A program made the translations under genes and the position numbers. From assembly GCA_017554605.1 (NCBI GenBank), contig JAFZIA010000082.1, forward strand, positions 1 through 35,442: a stretch of 35,442 nt of DNA. The letters are read 5' to 3'. Each line of letters starts with the position of its first letter. Positions within the stretch are counted from its first letter, which is position 1. Below, piece after piece: positions 15,853 through 25,277 of the stretch. This DNA comes from Bacteroidaceae bacterium (GTDB lineage Bacteria; Bacteroidota; Bacteroidia; Bacteroidales; Bacteroidaceae). Below the pieces are notes generated by a model, which searched no databases, was not told the DNA's origin, and saw nothing but the letters and a program-made list of their open reading frames with translations.

Positions 15853-17130
15853 ATGAAGAGATTATTTCTTTTTGCAGCGCTTGCAGTGGCTGCATTCTGT
15901 ACAAATGCACAAGAGAACACAAAACCCAGTGTCAAGCTCTACGGATTTATCCGCAACTATATGGATTTTGACACACGAGAGAACCTGAGCAGCAACAGCG
16001 ACCAGTTCAATATGATTCCCAAGGACGAGTATCGCAACGATTATGGCGACGACCTTAACCAGCGTCCCGACATTCACCTGCTGAGCATCACCACCCGCTT
16101 GGGACTGAACATAACAGGCCCCGAGTTCCTGGGCGCGAAGACCTCGGCAAAGATTGAGTCGGACTTTGCCGGATTCGGCAGCAACAACACCGTGCTGCGC
16201 ATACGTCAGGCGTGGGCAAAGATGGAGTGGGAGAAGCATAGCCTGCTCGTAGGCCAGGCGTGGCATCCGATGATGGGCGATATGATGCCCGACGTATTCA
16301 GCCTTGCTACAGGAGCACCATTCACCCCTTTCAGCCGTACACCCCAAGCAAGATACGACTACAAGGCAGGCAAAGTAACACTTACAGCCACAGCACTCTA
16401 CCAGTTGCAATATCTCTCATACGGTCCTAACGCTAACAACCTCGAATCCTCAACAACCTCGTTCGAATATGCCCGCAAGGCCGTTATTCCCGAGCTCTAC
16501 TTCCAAGCAATGTACAAGAACGGAGGATTTATGGCAGGTGCAGGCGTGGACATTCTCACACTCAAGCCCCGCACCGAGTTTGTCGACAACAACGGCGTAA
16601 AGGTTCAGAGCGACGAGCTTTTGCACAGCTTCAGCCCCACGCTCTTTGCATCGTACAAGAACGGCAACTGGGGCATCAAGGGACGCGTTACATACGCACA
16701 GAACGCCTCGCACCTGAATATGCTCAGCGGCTTCGGAGTAACAAAGATAAAGGACAACGGCGAGGCCGAATACGGCAACCTGAACAGCATCACAGGCTGG
16801 ATAGACATCACATACAAGCAGAAGCTCGAGAAAGGCACACTCACCTGGTGTCTCTTCGGCGGCTACGGCAAGAATCTTGGCTGCGACAAGGATTTTGTGG
16901 GAAGCGATATGATGTACGTACGCGGCTTCAAGAACCTCGACAGCTACTGGCGTGTGGCACCCAGCGTACTCTACACACACAATGCAATGCAGGTGGGCAT
17001 AGAGTATGAGCCCACCACCGCAGGCTATGGCGAGATGCCCAAGCCGGACGAAATTACCGACGGCAGCGTCAAGAAGGACCACTCGGTAACCAACCACCGC
17101 GTGTGCCTTATGATGAAGTACAATTTCTAA
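15853..17130 (+). CDS. outer-membrane porin-like beta-barrel protein (possibly DcaP-like)
   Basis: The 425-residue product has a signal peptide ending near CTNAQ (residues 1-19 or so) and alternating short amphipathic strands. It ends in KYNF, the terminal phenylalanine typical of outer-membrane barrels. The early segment VKLYGFIRNYMDFDTREN resembles DcaP-type trimeric porins, which in Acinetobacter pass dicarboxylates. That assignment is by resemblance and is tentative. Translation from the in-frame TTG at 15799 would begin inside the upstream hairpin and delay the signal peptide, so I chose the ATG at 15853. It lies between a DASS symporter and nhaA in the same direction, suggesting that it supplies the symporter's substrate to the periplasm. 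Confidence 0.78.
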   Translation: MKRLFLFAALAVAAFCTNAQENTKPSVKLYGFIRNYMDFDTRENLSSNSDQFNMIPKDEYRNDYGDDLNQRPDIHLLSITTRLGLNITGPEFLGAKTSAKIESDFAGFGSNNTVLRIRQAWAKMEWEKHSLLVGQAWHPMMGDMMPDVFSLATGAPFTPFSRTPQARYDYKAGKVTLTATALYQLQYLSYGPNANNLESSTTSFEYARKAVIPELYFQAMYKNGGFMAGAGVDILTLKPRTEFVDNNGVKVQSDELLHSFSPTLFASYKNGNWGIKGRVTYAQNASHLNMLSGFGVTKIKDNGEAEYGNLNSITGWIDITYKQKLEKGTLTWCLFGGYGKNLGCDKDFVGSDMMYVRGFKNLDSYWRVAPSVLYTHNAMQVGIEYEPTTAGYGEMPKPDEITDGSVKKDHSVTNHRVCLMMKYNF

Positions 17131-17173
17131 TCTACACCCACCCCTAACACCAACAACAAAATAAATATCAAGT

Positions 17174-18529
17174 ATGGGAAACTACAGTTTCAGAAGTATG
17201 CTGAAGAAATATACTTCGGCAAGCACTTTGCTCATTTCGGCAGCAATCATCGCCCTGATATGCGCCAATAACGAGCTCACCAGGGAATGGTACTTCAACC
17301 TCCTGAAGACCCCCGTGAATGTATCCATAGGAGAGTTCAACCTGTTCAGCCACAACGGACACTGTATGACACTGATACAGGTTATAAACGACTTTCTGAT
17401 GGTGATATTCTTCCTTGCCGTCGGACTCGAGATAAAGAGAGAGATTCTTGTGGGCGAGCTCTCGTCGCCAAAGAAAGCCCTGCTCCCCATCATAGGAGCG
17501 TGCGGAGGTATGATAGTGCCCGTCCTTCTGTTCTGGCTGCTCTGTCCCGCCGATGCAGATATGCAGCGGGGAATGGCAATACCTATGGCCACCGACATTG
17601 CCTTTTCGCTCGGAGTACTTGCAATATTCAGCAAGAGAGTGCCGCTGGGACTGAAAGTATTTCTTGCAGCGCTTGCCGTAGCCGACGACCTTGGAGGCAT
17701 CATTGTCATTGCACTCTTCTACACCTCGGACATACACGTGGGCTTCCTGCTCCTCTCGGCATTGTGCACAGTGATAATGGTTGCGGGCAACAGACTGAAC
17801 GTACACAACAAGAATTTCTATATCATCATCGGATTCGTGCTGTGGTACACAATGCTCAACTCGGGAATACACGCAACCATTGCCGGCGTTATAACTGCAT
17901 TCTGCGTGCCCGCCAGCCTGAAACGCGGAGGAGGATACTACTTTGAGCGTATATGCAACAACATCAAGGAAGTGAAGATTGTCGACTGCAGCAAGCACAG
18001 CGCTGTAATACTCTCGCACTACGAGATACAGAAGCTCAAGAGTATCGAATCGGCAGCCGACAAGCTCATAAGCCCCCTGCAGACACTCGAGGATATGTTG
18101 CAGCGCCTGATTGGATACGTTATTATACCGCTCTTTGCCTTTGCCAACGTGGGAATAGACTTTTCGGCTATGAACCTCGACAGCATTGTCTCGGGAGTGG
18201 GAATACCGGTAATGTCGGGACTTGTAATAGGCAAGTTCGTGGGAGTACTCCTTTTCTCTTGGCTTGCAGTTAGAATTGGCGTAGTAGTGTTGCCACAAGG
18301 AGCAAACTGGAAATCCTTTATTGGAATATGCGCCCTCTGCGGAATAGGACTAACAGTCTCCATTTTCATTGCCGACCTCTCGTATGCAGGAATAGGCGAA
18401 AAGGGCTACGCACTGCTCTCACAAGCCAAATTGGGCGTGCTGTGCGGCTCATTAATATCTGCAACTGTAGGCTGCATATTGCTCAACAGATTCCTGCCAC
18501 GCACCTCCCATACACAGGAAACTGTATAA
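17174..18529 (+). CDS. nhaA: Na+/H+ antiporter NhaA
   Basis: This inner-membrane antiporter exchanges cytoplasmic Na+ for external protons. The essential aspartate pair is Asp171-Asp172 in ALAVADDLGG, preceded by ATDIAFSLG (Asp141), and VGLEIKRE near 83 is another family block. At 451 residues it is longer than the E. coli protein (388). The extra length is mainly a hydrophilic insert at about residues 255-305 (KEVKIVDCSKHS through KLISPLQ), which is seen in some NhaA proteins. It starts 43 nt after the porin stop and probably shares its transcript, which would link Na+ export to a Na+-driven symporter. Confidence 0.95.
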   Translation: MGNYSFRSMLKKYTSASTLLISAAIIALICANNELTREWYFNLLKTPVNVSIGEFNLFSHNGHCMTLIQVINDFLMVIFFLAVGLEIKREILVGELSSPKKALLPIIGACGGMIVPVLLFWLLCPADADMQRGMAIPMATDIAFSLGVLAIFSKRVPLGLKVFLAALAVADDLGGIIVIALFYTSDIHVGFLLLSALCTVIMVAGNRLNVHNKNFYIIIGFVLWYTMLNSGIHATIAGVITAFCVPASLKRGGGYYFERICNNIKEVKIVDCSKHSAVILSHYEIQKLKSIESAADKLISPLQTLEDMLQRLIGYVIIPLFAFANVGIDFSAMNLDSIVSGVGIPVMSGLVIGKFVGVLLFSWLAVRIGVVVLPQGANWKSFIGICALCGIGLTVSIFIADLSYAGIGEKGYALLSQAKLGVLCGSLISATVGCILLNRFLPRTSHTQETV

Positions 18530-18550
18530 ACATCATCAACTAAAAAACTA

Positions 18551-18580
18551 AAAAAAGCGCGCCCACGGGCGCGCTTTTTT
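18551..18580. terminator. Bidirectional terminator between nhaA and the M28 peptidase gene
   Basis: AAAAAAGCGCGCCC (18551-18564) pairs with GGGCGCGCTTTTTT (18567-18580). The T-run on the plus strand and the mirrored A-run give a classic intrinsic terminator for both convergent genes. Confidence 0.92.
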
Positions 18581-18585
18581 AGAAG

Positions 18586-19566
18586 CTATTCATTGGCCAT
18601 ACGCCACACACAAAGATAGGCAGCGCGGGTAATATCGAGCAGTTTGGAATAGTCAATCTTGCCGGCACTGTCGCCGGGCGCGTGGTAATCGGGGTGCCCC
18701 TCGGTGTGGTACCATACTATAGGAATGCCCGCGCGCGCAAAGGGAGCGTTGTCGCTGCCCGAATAGGGCTTGTCCCACGATACATAATCGGGCGTGAAGC
18801 AGAAACCGCGCCTACGCATATCTTCGCGCAGCCAATCGCCGAACTGCGGGTGCGAGGACGTGTAGAAATACTTCAGATAGGAAGGGTTGCCAACCGGTCC
18901 CCGGCCCACCATATCAAAGTTCACATACGCCTTTATTTTCTCCTTTTCCTGCCAATTCTGCACAAAACAAGTAGAGCCCAGAAGCCCTTTTTCCTCGCCG
19001 TCCCAAAAGGCAAAAACAATGCTCCGCTCGGGCTGTTTACCCGACATTTTTATGGCCTTTGCAATCTGCAGCACAGCCGAAACGCCCGAAGCATTATCGT
19101 CGGCGCCGTTGAAACAGGAATCGCCATCCACAGCACAGCCAATGCCCAAATGGTCGTAATGTGCTCCCACAACAACATATTCATCGCGGTTTTTCCCGGG
19201 TATCACAGCCAGAATATTATTGAGCCTGCGAACCGACAGCACCGTCGAATCGGGAGCAAGCCTCCATCTTATACCATTTTCATTCTCAACCTCGTAAGCA
19301 TCGAAGCTTTGAGTATAGCTGCAATTATCGAAAGAGGCTATCCCCCACTCCTTGAGAAGAGATATTATATAGCGCGCAGCAATATAACCGCCCTCGCAGC
19401 CGGCCTCCCTGCCACACAAAAGGTCATCGGCCAGAAAGCCCACATAATTGCGCGCCTGCTCCTCGCTCAAAGTCCTGTACCCGCGCTCAAGCGCACGCTG
19501 GGCAAAAGCATTCTGCGCCACAGGCAACAAAAGAAAAAGATTTACAAACAACAAGAATTTTCTCAT
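18586..19566 (-). CDS. exported M28-family zinc metallopeptidase
   Basis: This 326-residue protein has a signal peptide (cleavage probably near NAFAQ, residues 19-23) and a co-catalytic zinc peptidase domain. Ligands and catalytic residues are visible in order: His136 in AHYDH, Asp156 in GADDNASG, the Glu191-Glu192 pair in DGEEKG, Asp218 in FDMVGR and His295 in DYHAPGD. M28 enzymes are mostly aminopeptidases, and some relatives are glutaminyl cyclases; the intact DGEEKG favours a peptidase. Location should be periplasmic or outer surface. It is a single-gene unit on the minus strand with its own promoter, convergent with nhaA and divergent from mraZ. Confidence 0.88.
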   Translation of the reverse strand: MRKFLLFVNLFLLLPVAQNAFAQRALERGYRTLSEEQARNYVGFLADDLLCGREAGCEGGYIAARYIISLLKEWGIASFDNCSYTQSFDAYEVENENGIRWRLAPDSTVLSVRRLNNILAVIPGKNRDEYVVVGAHYDHLGIGCAVDGDSCFNGADDNASGVSAVLQIAKAIKMSGKQPERSIVFAFWDGEEKGLLGSTCFVQNWQEKEKIKAYVNFDMVGRGPVGNPSYLKYFYTSSHPQFGDWLREDMRRRGFCFTPDYVSWDKPYSGSDNAPFARAGIPIVWYHTEGHPDYHAPGDSAGKIDYSKLLDITRAAYLCVWRMANE

Positions 19567-19807
19567 AGACTGTCACTTTAAAAACAATACAGGGCATCGT
19601 CCCCGCTTTTACTCCGCAAACATATAACTTTTCACGGAATAAGGCAAATTACAGCCAACAAAGCAACGCTCGGCAGCAACATTTCCCCACCAATCTCCAC
19701 CGCCCGTAACAACTGCAACAACAAATTTATTTTCAACAGCATAAGCATCGGCATCAAGAATTAACAATCTGTTGAAAACTTTATAAATAAATTATTTTAT
19801 AATTATA
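19567..19807. other. Divergent intergenic region between the M28 gene and mraZ
   Basis: It holds the minus-strand promoter of the M28 gene at its left side and an AT-rich tract at about 19730-19807 before the mraZ operator. I see no gene or RNA in it. Confidence 0.5.
19617..19648 (-). promoter_or_regulatory. Promoter of the M28 peptidase gene
   Basis: On the minus strand TATGTTTG (19624-19617) is a perfect -7 box. TTTG (19648-19645) is a perfect -33 element, with a 20-bp spacer. The leader is about 45 nt. Confidence 0.8.
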
Positions 19808-19838
19808 GTGGGGAATTGTGGGGAATTGTGTAAATTTG
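19808..19838 (+). promoter_or_regulatory. mraZ promoter overlapped by probable MraZ operator
   Basis: GTGGGGAATT occurs twice in tandem (19808-19817, 19818-19827), followed by a degenerate third unit GTGTAAATTT. The TGGGG cores repeat every 10 bp, which matches the known MraZ operator design of TGGGN direct repeats separated by 5 bp. A perfect -7 box TAAATTTG (19831-19838) overlaps the third unit, and the -33 position falls in the first repeat. MraZ binding should therefore block RNA polymerase and autoregulate the cluster. The leader to the ATG would be about 23 nt. Confidence 0.8.
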
Positions 19839-19867
19839 AAACGATTTTACTATTTTAGAGAAATTAT

Positions 19868-20332
19868 ATGCGTTTTTCGGGCAACATAGAGGCAAGGACA
19901 GACAACAAGGGCAGAGTATTCATACCTGCCTGCTTCCGCCGCATATTGCAAGCAGAGAACTGCGAGAAGCTCATTTTGCGCCAGGACCCGCACCAGCAAT
20001 GCCTCGTACTGTACCCCGAAAGCACGTGGAACGCCATTCTCGACGAACTCAGCAGCCAACTCAGCCGCTGGAGTTCTGCCGACAGAATGATATTCCGCAA
20101 ATTCGTGGCCAACATAGACGAACTGTCTATAGACAGCAACGGAAGGATACTGCTCCAGAAGAAATTCCGCGACACAGCAGCCATAGGACAGGAAGTGTGC
20201 TTCATCGGAATGGACGACACGATAGAAATATGGGCCAAGGACAAGCTCGAAGCCCTGCTGGCCGGCAGCGACGATTTTGGGGCAGAATTAGAAAAAGTAA
20301 TGAACAAAGAGAAAGGAGGCGACAATGAGTGA
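19868..20332 (+). CDS. mraZ: transcriptional regulator MraZ
   Basis: This 154-residue protein has two SpoVT/AbrB-type half domains, recognisable by DNKGRVFIPACFR at about 12-24 and DSNGRILLQKKFR at about 89-101. MraZ forms a ring that binds repeated TGGGN sites and represses its own promoter and hence the division and wall cluster. The direct repeats immediately upstream fit that exactly. It is the first gene of a run of thirteen on the plus strand, and its 3' end overlaps rsmH by 8 nt. Domain order and length are normal. Confidence 0.96.
   Translation: MRFSGNIEARTDNKGRVFIPACFRRILQAENCEKLILRQDPHQQCLVLYPESTWNAILDELSSQLSRWSSADRMIFRKFVANIDELSIDSNGRILLQKKFRDTAAIGQEVCFIGMDDTIEIWAKDKLEALLAGSDDFGAELEKVMNKEKGGDNE
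20312..20319 (+). promoter_or_regulatory. Strong Shine-Dalgarno-like site before rsmH
   Basis: AAAGGAGG ends 5 nt before the rsmH ATG and lies within the mraZ reading frame. It is the best anti-SD match noticed in a window whose other starts mostly lack one, and it supports 20325 as the rsmH start. Confidence 0.55.
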
Positions 20333-21230
20333 GCAGACAGTATACCACACTCCGGTGATGCTCAACGAGAGCGTGGAGGGAATGGAGATTGAAAAGGACA
20401 GCATTTGCGTAGACGTCACATTCGGCGGCGGAGGACACTCGCGCAGGATACTCGAAGAGCTGGACAACAGCGGGCACCTGTACAGTTTCGACCAGGACGA
20501 AGATGCCGAGAAGAACGCCCCCGACGACAAGCGCTTCACCTTTGTACGCGGCAACTTCCGCTTTCTGTACAATTTTATGCGCTACTACGGCGTAGAAAAG
20601 ATAGACGCCCTGCTGGCCGACCTGGGAGTGTCGGGACACCACTTTGACGACGAGACACGCGGCTTCTCCTTCCGCTTCGACGCCGACCTTGATATGCGAA
20701 TGAACAACAGGGCGGGACGCACAGCAGCCGACCTGCTGAACGAGGCAAGCGAAGAGGAGCTCGCAAGAATCTTCAAGCTCTACGGCGAGCTCAACTGCAG
20801 CCGCAAGCTCGCATCGGCCATCGTCAAGCAGAGAGCACAGAAGCCCTTCCGCAAGGTGAGCGACCTCATAGAGGTCTCAAAGCCCTTCTGCCCCCCGCAG
20901 CGCGAGAAGAAAGAGCTTGCCAAGATATTCCAGGCACTGCGCATAGAAATCAACCAGGAGCTCGAGAGCCTGAAGGAGATGCTCGAGCAGGCAAAAGAGC
21001 TGCTCCCCGCAGGAGGACGCCTGGTTGTCATAACATACCACTCCATCGAGGACCGCATAGTAAAGAACTTTATGAAGAGCGGCAACATAGAAGGCGAAAT
21101 AACAAAGGACTTCTTTGGCAGGATCGAGTCGCCCTTCGAGGCAAAGAAAGTGATGCTACCCACACCCCAGGAACAGGAGAGCAACCCCCGTTCGCGAAGC
21201 GCTAAACTAAGAATAGCAATCAAAAAATAG
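20325..21230 (+). CDS. rsmH: 16S rRNA (cytosine-1402 N4) methyltransferase
   Basis: This 301-residue SAM-dependent enzyme (MraW) methylates N4 of C1402 in the ribosomal decoding centre. The start is clear: HTPVMLNESVEGM, then the SAM loop DVTFGGGGHSRRIL at about 30-43, DALLADLGVSGHHFD near 90, RGFSFRFDADLDMRM near 107, and the late VVITYHSIEDRIVKNF. All are family motifs. It overlaps the end of mraZ by 8 nt and has a strong Shine-Dalgarno-like site. It is the usual second gene of the mra cluster although its role is in translation rather than wall synthesis. Confidence 0.96.
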   Translation: MSEQTVYHTPVMLNESVEGMEIEKDSICVDVTFGGGGHSRRILEELDNSGHLYSFDQDEDAEKNAPDDKRFTFVRGNFRFLYNFMRYYGVEKIDALLADLGVSGHHFDDETRGFSFRFDADLDMRMNNRAGRTAADLLNEASEEELARIFKLYGELNCSRKLASAIVKQRAQKPFRKVSDLIEVSKPFCPPQREKKELAKIFQALRIEINQELESLKEMLEQAKELLPAGGRLVVITYHSIEDRIVKNFMKSGNIEGEITKDFFGRIESPFEAKKVMLPTPQEQESNPRSRSAKLRIAIKK

Positions 21231-21235
21231 CAGCA

Positions 21236-21565
21236 ATGAAAAAGAAGAAGAAAAAAATAGACAAAATAACCAACTCGCTCATAAGCGGCAAGTTCTTCAA
21301 GAGCGAGCTGTTCATAAAGAATACGGGCCTGTTGCTGCTCATTGCACTGTATGCGTTCATCTATGTGAGCAACCGCTACGCCACCCGCCAGGAGATTGCA
21401 CACATAAAAGAGCTCAGGACACAGGTGACAGATATGCGCTACAAACTGCTCACCCTGCAAAGCGAGCTGTCGGAAAAGAGCAGGCAGTCGAACATAGAGA
21501 GACACATAAAAGAGAACAACAGCCATTTGAAAGTTGCAACCAACCCACCCTACACAGTAAAATAA
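21236..21565 (+). CDS. ftsL: FtsL-like division protein
   Basis: This 109-residue single-pass membrane protein has a lysine-rich cytoplasmic start (MKKKKKK), one transmembrane helix at about 31-44 (TGLLLLIALYAFIYVS) and a periplasmic heptad-patterned helix at about 50-85 (REEL-like runs around AHIKELRTQVTDMRYKLLTL). That is the FtsL/FtsB architecture: it would bridge FtsQ with the FtsW-FtsI synthase. Sequence similarity to classical FtsL is weak, so identity rests on topology and its place between rsmH and ftsI, the usual ftsL position. Confidence 0.82.
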   Translation: MKKKKKKIDKITNSLISGKFFKSELFIKNTGLLLLIALYAFIYVSNRYATRQEIAHIKELRTQVTDMRYKLLTLQSELSEKSRQSNIERHIKENNSHLKVATNPPYTVK

Positions 21566-21575
21566 ACTAAAAGCT

Positions 21576-23780
21576 ATGTTTCCATTCAAAGACAACATCA
21601 TAAAACGGTTCAAATTCGTTTTGTTCACCGTCTTTACAGCTTGGGCTATTTTCATTGTGGCAAGAATCATATCCATCATCACCATAGAAAAGTCCTTCTG
21701 GTCCGAGGTTGCCGAGAAGGCCATCGTGTACAACAAGACAATTGAGCCCAAAAGAGGCGACATATTGAGCGACAATGGCGAAATTATGGTGAGCAATATG
21801 ATGAAGTACCGCTTCTACATAGATTTTGACAACCTCAAGGACTACAACTACAGGGGAAACAAGCTCAAGACAAGGACCGAAGAGAAGGACTCAGTGTGGA
21901 AAAACGGATTCCAGGAGATGTGCGACGGTCTTGCAAAGATTTTTCCGCAATGGACGTCGGACGACTTCAAGAAGCACCTCAAGGCCGGCATTGCACAGAA
22001 GAACAGCGGAAAGAAGGGACGCTTCGGCTACAGGAAATACCCCCTTTGCCCCGACCACCAGCTATATGCCACCTACACACAATACAAGCAGGCCCTGACA
22101 CTCCCGATACTCTCCGACAAGAAAGTCTACTCGGGACTTGTAGTGGACAAATATATGTACCGCAAGAAATTCTTCGGCTCACTGGCCTACAGTACCCTGG
22201 GCGACTACCGCATACTGGGCAAGAAGAAAGACGGAGAGCCCATAGTGGATATGCACGGACTGGACCAGACATACGACTCGCTGTTGCGCGGCAAGAACGG
22301 CATAATGCACACCGAGAAGCAGAAAGAGATTATAGACATACCCGTAACCAACGGACTCGACATACAGACAACACTCAACGTGGAGCTCCAGGACATCTGT
22401 GAGACGGCACTGCGCAACGGACTCACCGAGAAAGGCTCAAAGGCCGGCTGGGTGATACTGATGGAGGTGAAGACAGGCGATATAAAAGCAATCGTGAACC
22501 TCTCGCTCGATGACAACGGCAATTACATCGAGACATACACACAGGGTCCCAACAACGTGACACCCAACCACGCAGTAGGCGACCTGCGCGAGCCCGGCTC
22601 AATCTTCAAGCCGATAGCAATGGCAATTGCCCTGGAGGACGGCAAGGTAAAGGAGAGCGACTCGGTGAGGACCTTCGGCGGAAAGATGCAGATGCACGGC
22701 CGCACCATAAACGACGCCACACGCCCCAAGCGTGCCTGGCAGACAATGACAGAGATAATACAGAACTCGTCGAACGTAGGTATGGCGCAGATAATAAACG
22801 ACGGCTACAAGGACAACCCCGCCCAATTCACCGACTGGCTCGTGAAACTGGGAATGAGGACCAACTACCACATACTCGACAGCGAGCGCACCCCGACGTT
22901 CCGTACCCCGAGCAGCACCGGCTGGTCAAAGTCCGACCTGCAGGCAATGTCCCGCGGATACGCGACATCGCAAACGGCGCTGAGCATCGTCACATTCTAC
23001 AACGCCCTTGCAAACAACGGAGTGAGAATGAAGCCCCGCCTTGTGAAAGCCATACTCAAAGAGGGGAATATAATTGAGACCATCGACCCCGAGGTCCTCG
23101 ACGGACAGATGCTCTCGCCCGCAACGATAGAATCGGTCAAGAGAATGCTCATAGCCGTAGTGAACGAGAAAGGGGCAACCGGCGCCCGCGCAAAATCGGA
23201 CAAGGTACGCCTGGCAGGAAAGACAGGTACGGCACTCAACAAGAACGGCAACGTACTCAGTTTCTGCGGATTCTTCCCCGCCGACAACCCCGAGTACACC
23301 TGCATTGTACAGAATATAAACAACATTGGAGGCGGAGGAAGCACCTCGGCACTGATTTTCAAGGATATTGCCGAGAAGGTTATGGCAAACAGCGAGAACC
23401 GCCCCTTGAACGAAGCAAAGGACACGGTAAACAACCCTCTTCCCACGGCAAAGAACGGCAATGTAACAGCCATACACTATCTGCTCAACCAGATGGGAAT
23501 AAGGATAGACGGCATTGACATAAGCGACGACCCCGACGAACCGAGCTGGGGCAGGCTCGCCTGCGACGCTCAAGGAGTAATGAGCATAGAGACAACGACA
23601 TACAGCGAGAGCACAGTCCCCAACGTGATAGGAATGGGCGCAAAGGATGCCATATTCCTTATGAACCGTGCAGGGCTCGACGTCTCCATAAACGGATACG
23701 GCAAAGTAGTATCACAGACCCACACAGCCGGACAAAAGGCCAAGCGTGGAACAAGAATAACACTCACATTAAAACCATAA
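21576..23780 (+). CDS. ftsI: division penicillin-binding protein (transpeptidase) with PASTA domain
   Basis: This 734-residue class B PBP cross-links septal peptidoglycan. Order: one transmembrane helix at about 14-36, the N-terminal dimerisation/pedestal region starting at EPKRGDILS (58-66), then the transpeptidase with SIFK (Ser342 nucleophile, Lys345), SSN (398-400) and KTG (549-551). A single C-terminal PASTA domain (about 679-734) begins at [13 protein letters not shown] and ends in ITLTLKP. PASTA on the division PBP is common in Bacteroidota and Firmicutes. It lies 10 nt after ftsL and 4 nt before murE. It works with the SEDS polymerase FtsW encoded downstream. Confidence 0.94.
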   Translation: MFPFKDNIIKRFKFVLFTVFTAWAIFIVARIISIITIEKSFWSEVAEKAIVYNKTIEPKRGDILSDNGEIMVSNMMKYRFYIDFDNLKDYNYRGNKLKTRTEEKDSVWKNGFQEMCDGLAKIFPQWTSDDFKKHLKAGIAQKNSGKKGRFGYRKYPLCPDHQLYATYTQYKQALTLPILSDKKVYSGLVVDKYMYRKKFFGSLAYSTLGDYRILGKKKDGEPIVDMHGLDQTYDSLLRGKNGIMHTEKQKEIIDIPVTNGLDIQTTLNVELQDICETALRNGLTEKGSKAGWVILMEVKTGDIKAIVNLSLDDNGNYIETYTQGPNNVTPNHAVGDLREPGSIFKPIAMAIALEDGKVKESDSVRTFGGKMQMHGRTINDATRPKRAWQTMTEIIQNSSNVGMAQIINDGYKDNPAQFTDWLVKLGMRTNYHILDSERTPTFRTPSSTGWSKSDLQAMSRGYATSQTALSIVTFYNALANNGVRMKPRLVKAILKEGNIIETIDPEVLDGQMLSPATIESVKRMLIAVVNEKGATGARAKSDKVRLAGKTGTALNKNGNVLSFCGFFPADNPEYTCIVQNINNIGGGGSTSALIFKDIAEKVMANSENRPLNEAKDTVNNPLPTAKNGNVTAIHYLLNQMGIRIDGIDISDDPDEPSWGRLACDAQGVMSIETTTYSESTVPNVIGMGAKDAIFLMNRAGLDVSINGYGKVVSQTHTAGQKAKRGTRITLTLKP

Positions 23781-23784
23781 GAAT

Positions 23785-25239
23785 ATGAGACTGGGCACAT
23801 TGATAAAAGAGATACAATACACCCGCATTGTACTACCCAAAGAAGAGAGCGACATTAAAGGAATAAGCATAGACTCCCGCACCATCAAGGAAGGCTACCT
23901 GTTCATAGCCATCAGAGGCACACAGGTAGACGGCCATCAGTATATAGAGGCTGCCGAGAACAGCGGAGCAGCAGCCATTATATGCGAGACAATGCCCGCG
24001 AAGCAGAATCCGTGCATCGCCTACGTACAGGTACCCGACGCACAGGCAATAACGGGCAAGATTGCCACCACCTTCTACGGCAACCCCACCGACCGCCTGA
24101 AACTGGTGGGCGTGACAGGCACAAACGGAAAGACCACCATCGCCACGCTGCTCTACAGGCTCTTTGGCAGTATGGGACACAAATGCGGACTCATATCTAC
24201 AGTGTGCAACTACATCGGCGGAGAGGCCTACCCCACCACGCACACCACCCCCGACGCAGTGACACTCAACGGACTCTTGGGCAGAATGGCCGATGAGGGA
24301 TGCGAATATGCATTTATGGAGGTGAGCTCGCACGCAATGGTACAAGGCCGAGTGGGAGGCCTCAACTTTGCAGGCGGAATTTTCACCAACCTCACACGCG
24401 ACCACATAGATTTCCACGAGACAATGGACAACTACCTCAAGGCCAAGAAGAGTTTCTTCGACGGCTTGTCGCGCGACGCCTTTGCAATCATAAACCTCGA
24501 CGACAGGAACGGCCCCGTGATGGTACAGAACACCCGTGCCGACATTAAGAAATACTCCACACGCACACTGAGCGACTACCGTGCACGCATCGTGGAGACA
24601 CACCTCGACGGAATGATACTCGAGTTCAACGGACAGGAGTTCTCGACACTGCTCACCGGCCGCTTCAACGTGAGCAACCTGCTTGCCATATTTGCCGCAG
24701 CAGTGGAGCTGGGCAAGGAGCCCGCCGAGGTACTGCGCGTAATGAGCACACTGCACCCCGTATCGGGCCGCTTCGAGACCCTCCACTCAAAGGAAGGCTA
24801 CTCGGCAATAGTGGACTACGCCCACACACCCGACGCAATAAAGAACGTGCTCGGCACAGTGAACGACGTGCTGCACGGCAAAGGCTCGGTAATAACCGTG
24901 GTGGGAGCCGGCGGCAACCGCGACAAGGGCAAGCGACCGCTTATGGCACAAGAGGCGGTAAAGGCCAGCACCCGCGTGATAATAACATCGGACAACCCCC
25001 GCTTCGAAGAGCCGCAGGACATAATAAACGATATGCTCGCCGGACTCACGCCCGAACAGATGAAGAAGGTAATCTCCATTGCCGACCGCAAGGAAGCCAT
25101 ACGCACCGCCTGCGCATTTGCACAAAAGGGCGACGTGATAGTGGTGGCCGGAAAAGGACACGAGAACTATCAGGAGATAAAAGGTGTAAGACACCACTTC
25201 GACGACAAAGAGATACTGAGCGAAATTTTCAATTCATAA
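23785..25239 (+). CDS. murE: UDP-MurNAc-L-Ala-D-Glu:meso-diaminopimelate ligase
   Basis: This 484-residue cytoplasmic Mur ligase adds the third residue of the peptide stem with ATP. The P-loop TGTNGKTT is at 111-118, the central domain holds TTHTTPD and EVSSHAM, and the C-terminal domain carries DNPR at 403-406. DNPR is the recognised signature for meso-diaminopimelate, as opposed to lysine, specificity. This agrees with the ddh gene at the left of the window. All catalytic motifs are present and length is normal. It starts 4 nt after ftsI and is followed by a 38-nt gap before mraY. Confidence 0.96.
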   Translation: MRLGTLIKEIQYTRIVLPKEESDIKGISIDSRTIKEGYLFIAIRGTQVDGHQYIEAAENSGAAAIICETMPAKQNPCIAYVQVPDAQAITGKIATTFYGNPTDRLKLVGVTGTNGKTTIATLLYRLFGSMGHKCGLISTVCNYIGGEAYPTTHTTPDAVTLNGLLGRMADEGCEYAFMEVSSHAMVQGRVGGLNFAGGIFTNLTRDHIDFHETMDNYLKAKKSFFDGLSRDAFAIINLDDRNGPVMVQNTRADIKKYSTRTLSDYRARIVETHLDGMILEFNGQEFSTLLTGRFNVSNLLAIFAAAVELGKEPAEVLRVMSTLHPVSGRFETLHSKEGYSAIVDYAHTPDAIKNVLGTVNDVLHGKGSVITVVGAGGNRDKGKRPLMAQEAVKASTRVIITSDNPRFEEPQDIINDMLAGLTPEQMKKVISIADRKEAIRTACAFAQKGDVIVVAGKGHENYQEIKGVRHHFDDKEILSEIFNS

Positions 25240-25277
25240 AAGCTGTTCACAAACAACTTCTTAAACTGTAGACCATT

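Noticed and set aside
18682-19581. Plus-strand open frame of 299 codons opposite the M28 peptidase
   Set aside because: The minus-strand product has a signal peptide, all zinc ligands and a perfect promoter. The opposite frame is a shadow.
19808-19838. Tandem GTGGGGAATT units as a start of a CRISPR or minisatellite array
   Set aside because: There are only two and a half 10-bp units with no spacers, and their position and period fit an MraZ operator.
21238-21256. Lysine-rich start of FtsL as a possible frameshift or slippage site
   Set aside because: The A-rich run simply encodes MKKKKKK, a normal positive-inside end before a membrane helix, and no alternate frame continues usefully.
25240-25277. 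AAGCTGTT in the murE-mraY gap as another repeat copy
   Set aside because: Only a handful of bases match the terminal repeat and the following sequence diverges at once.
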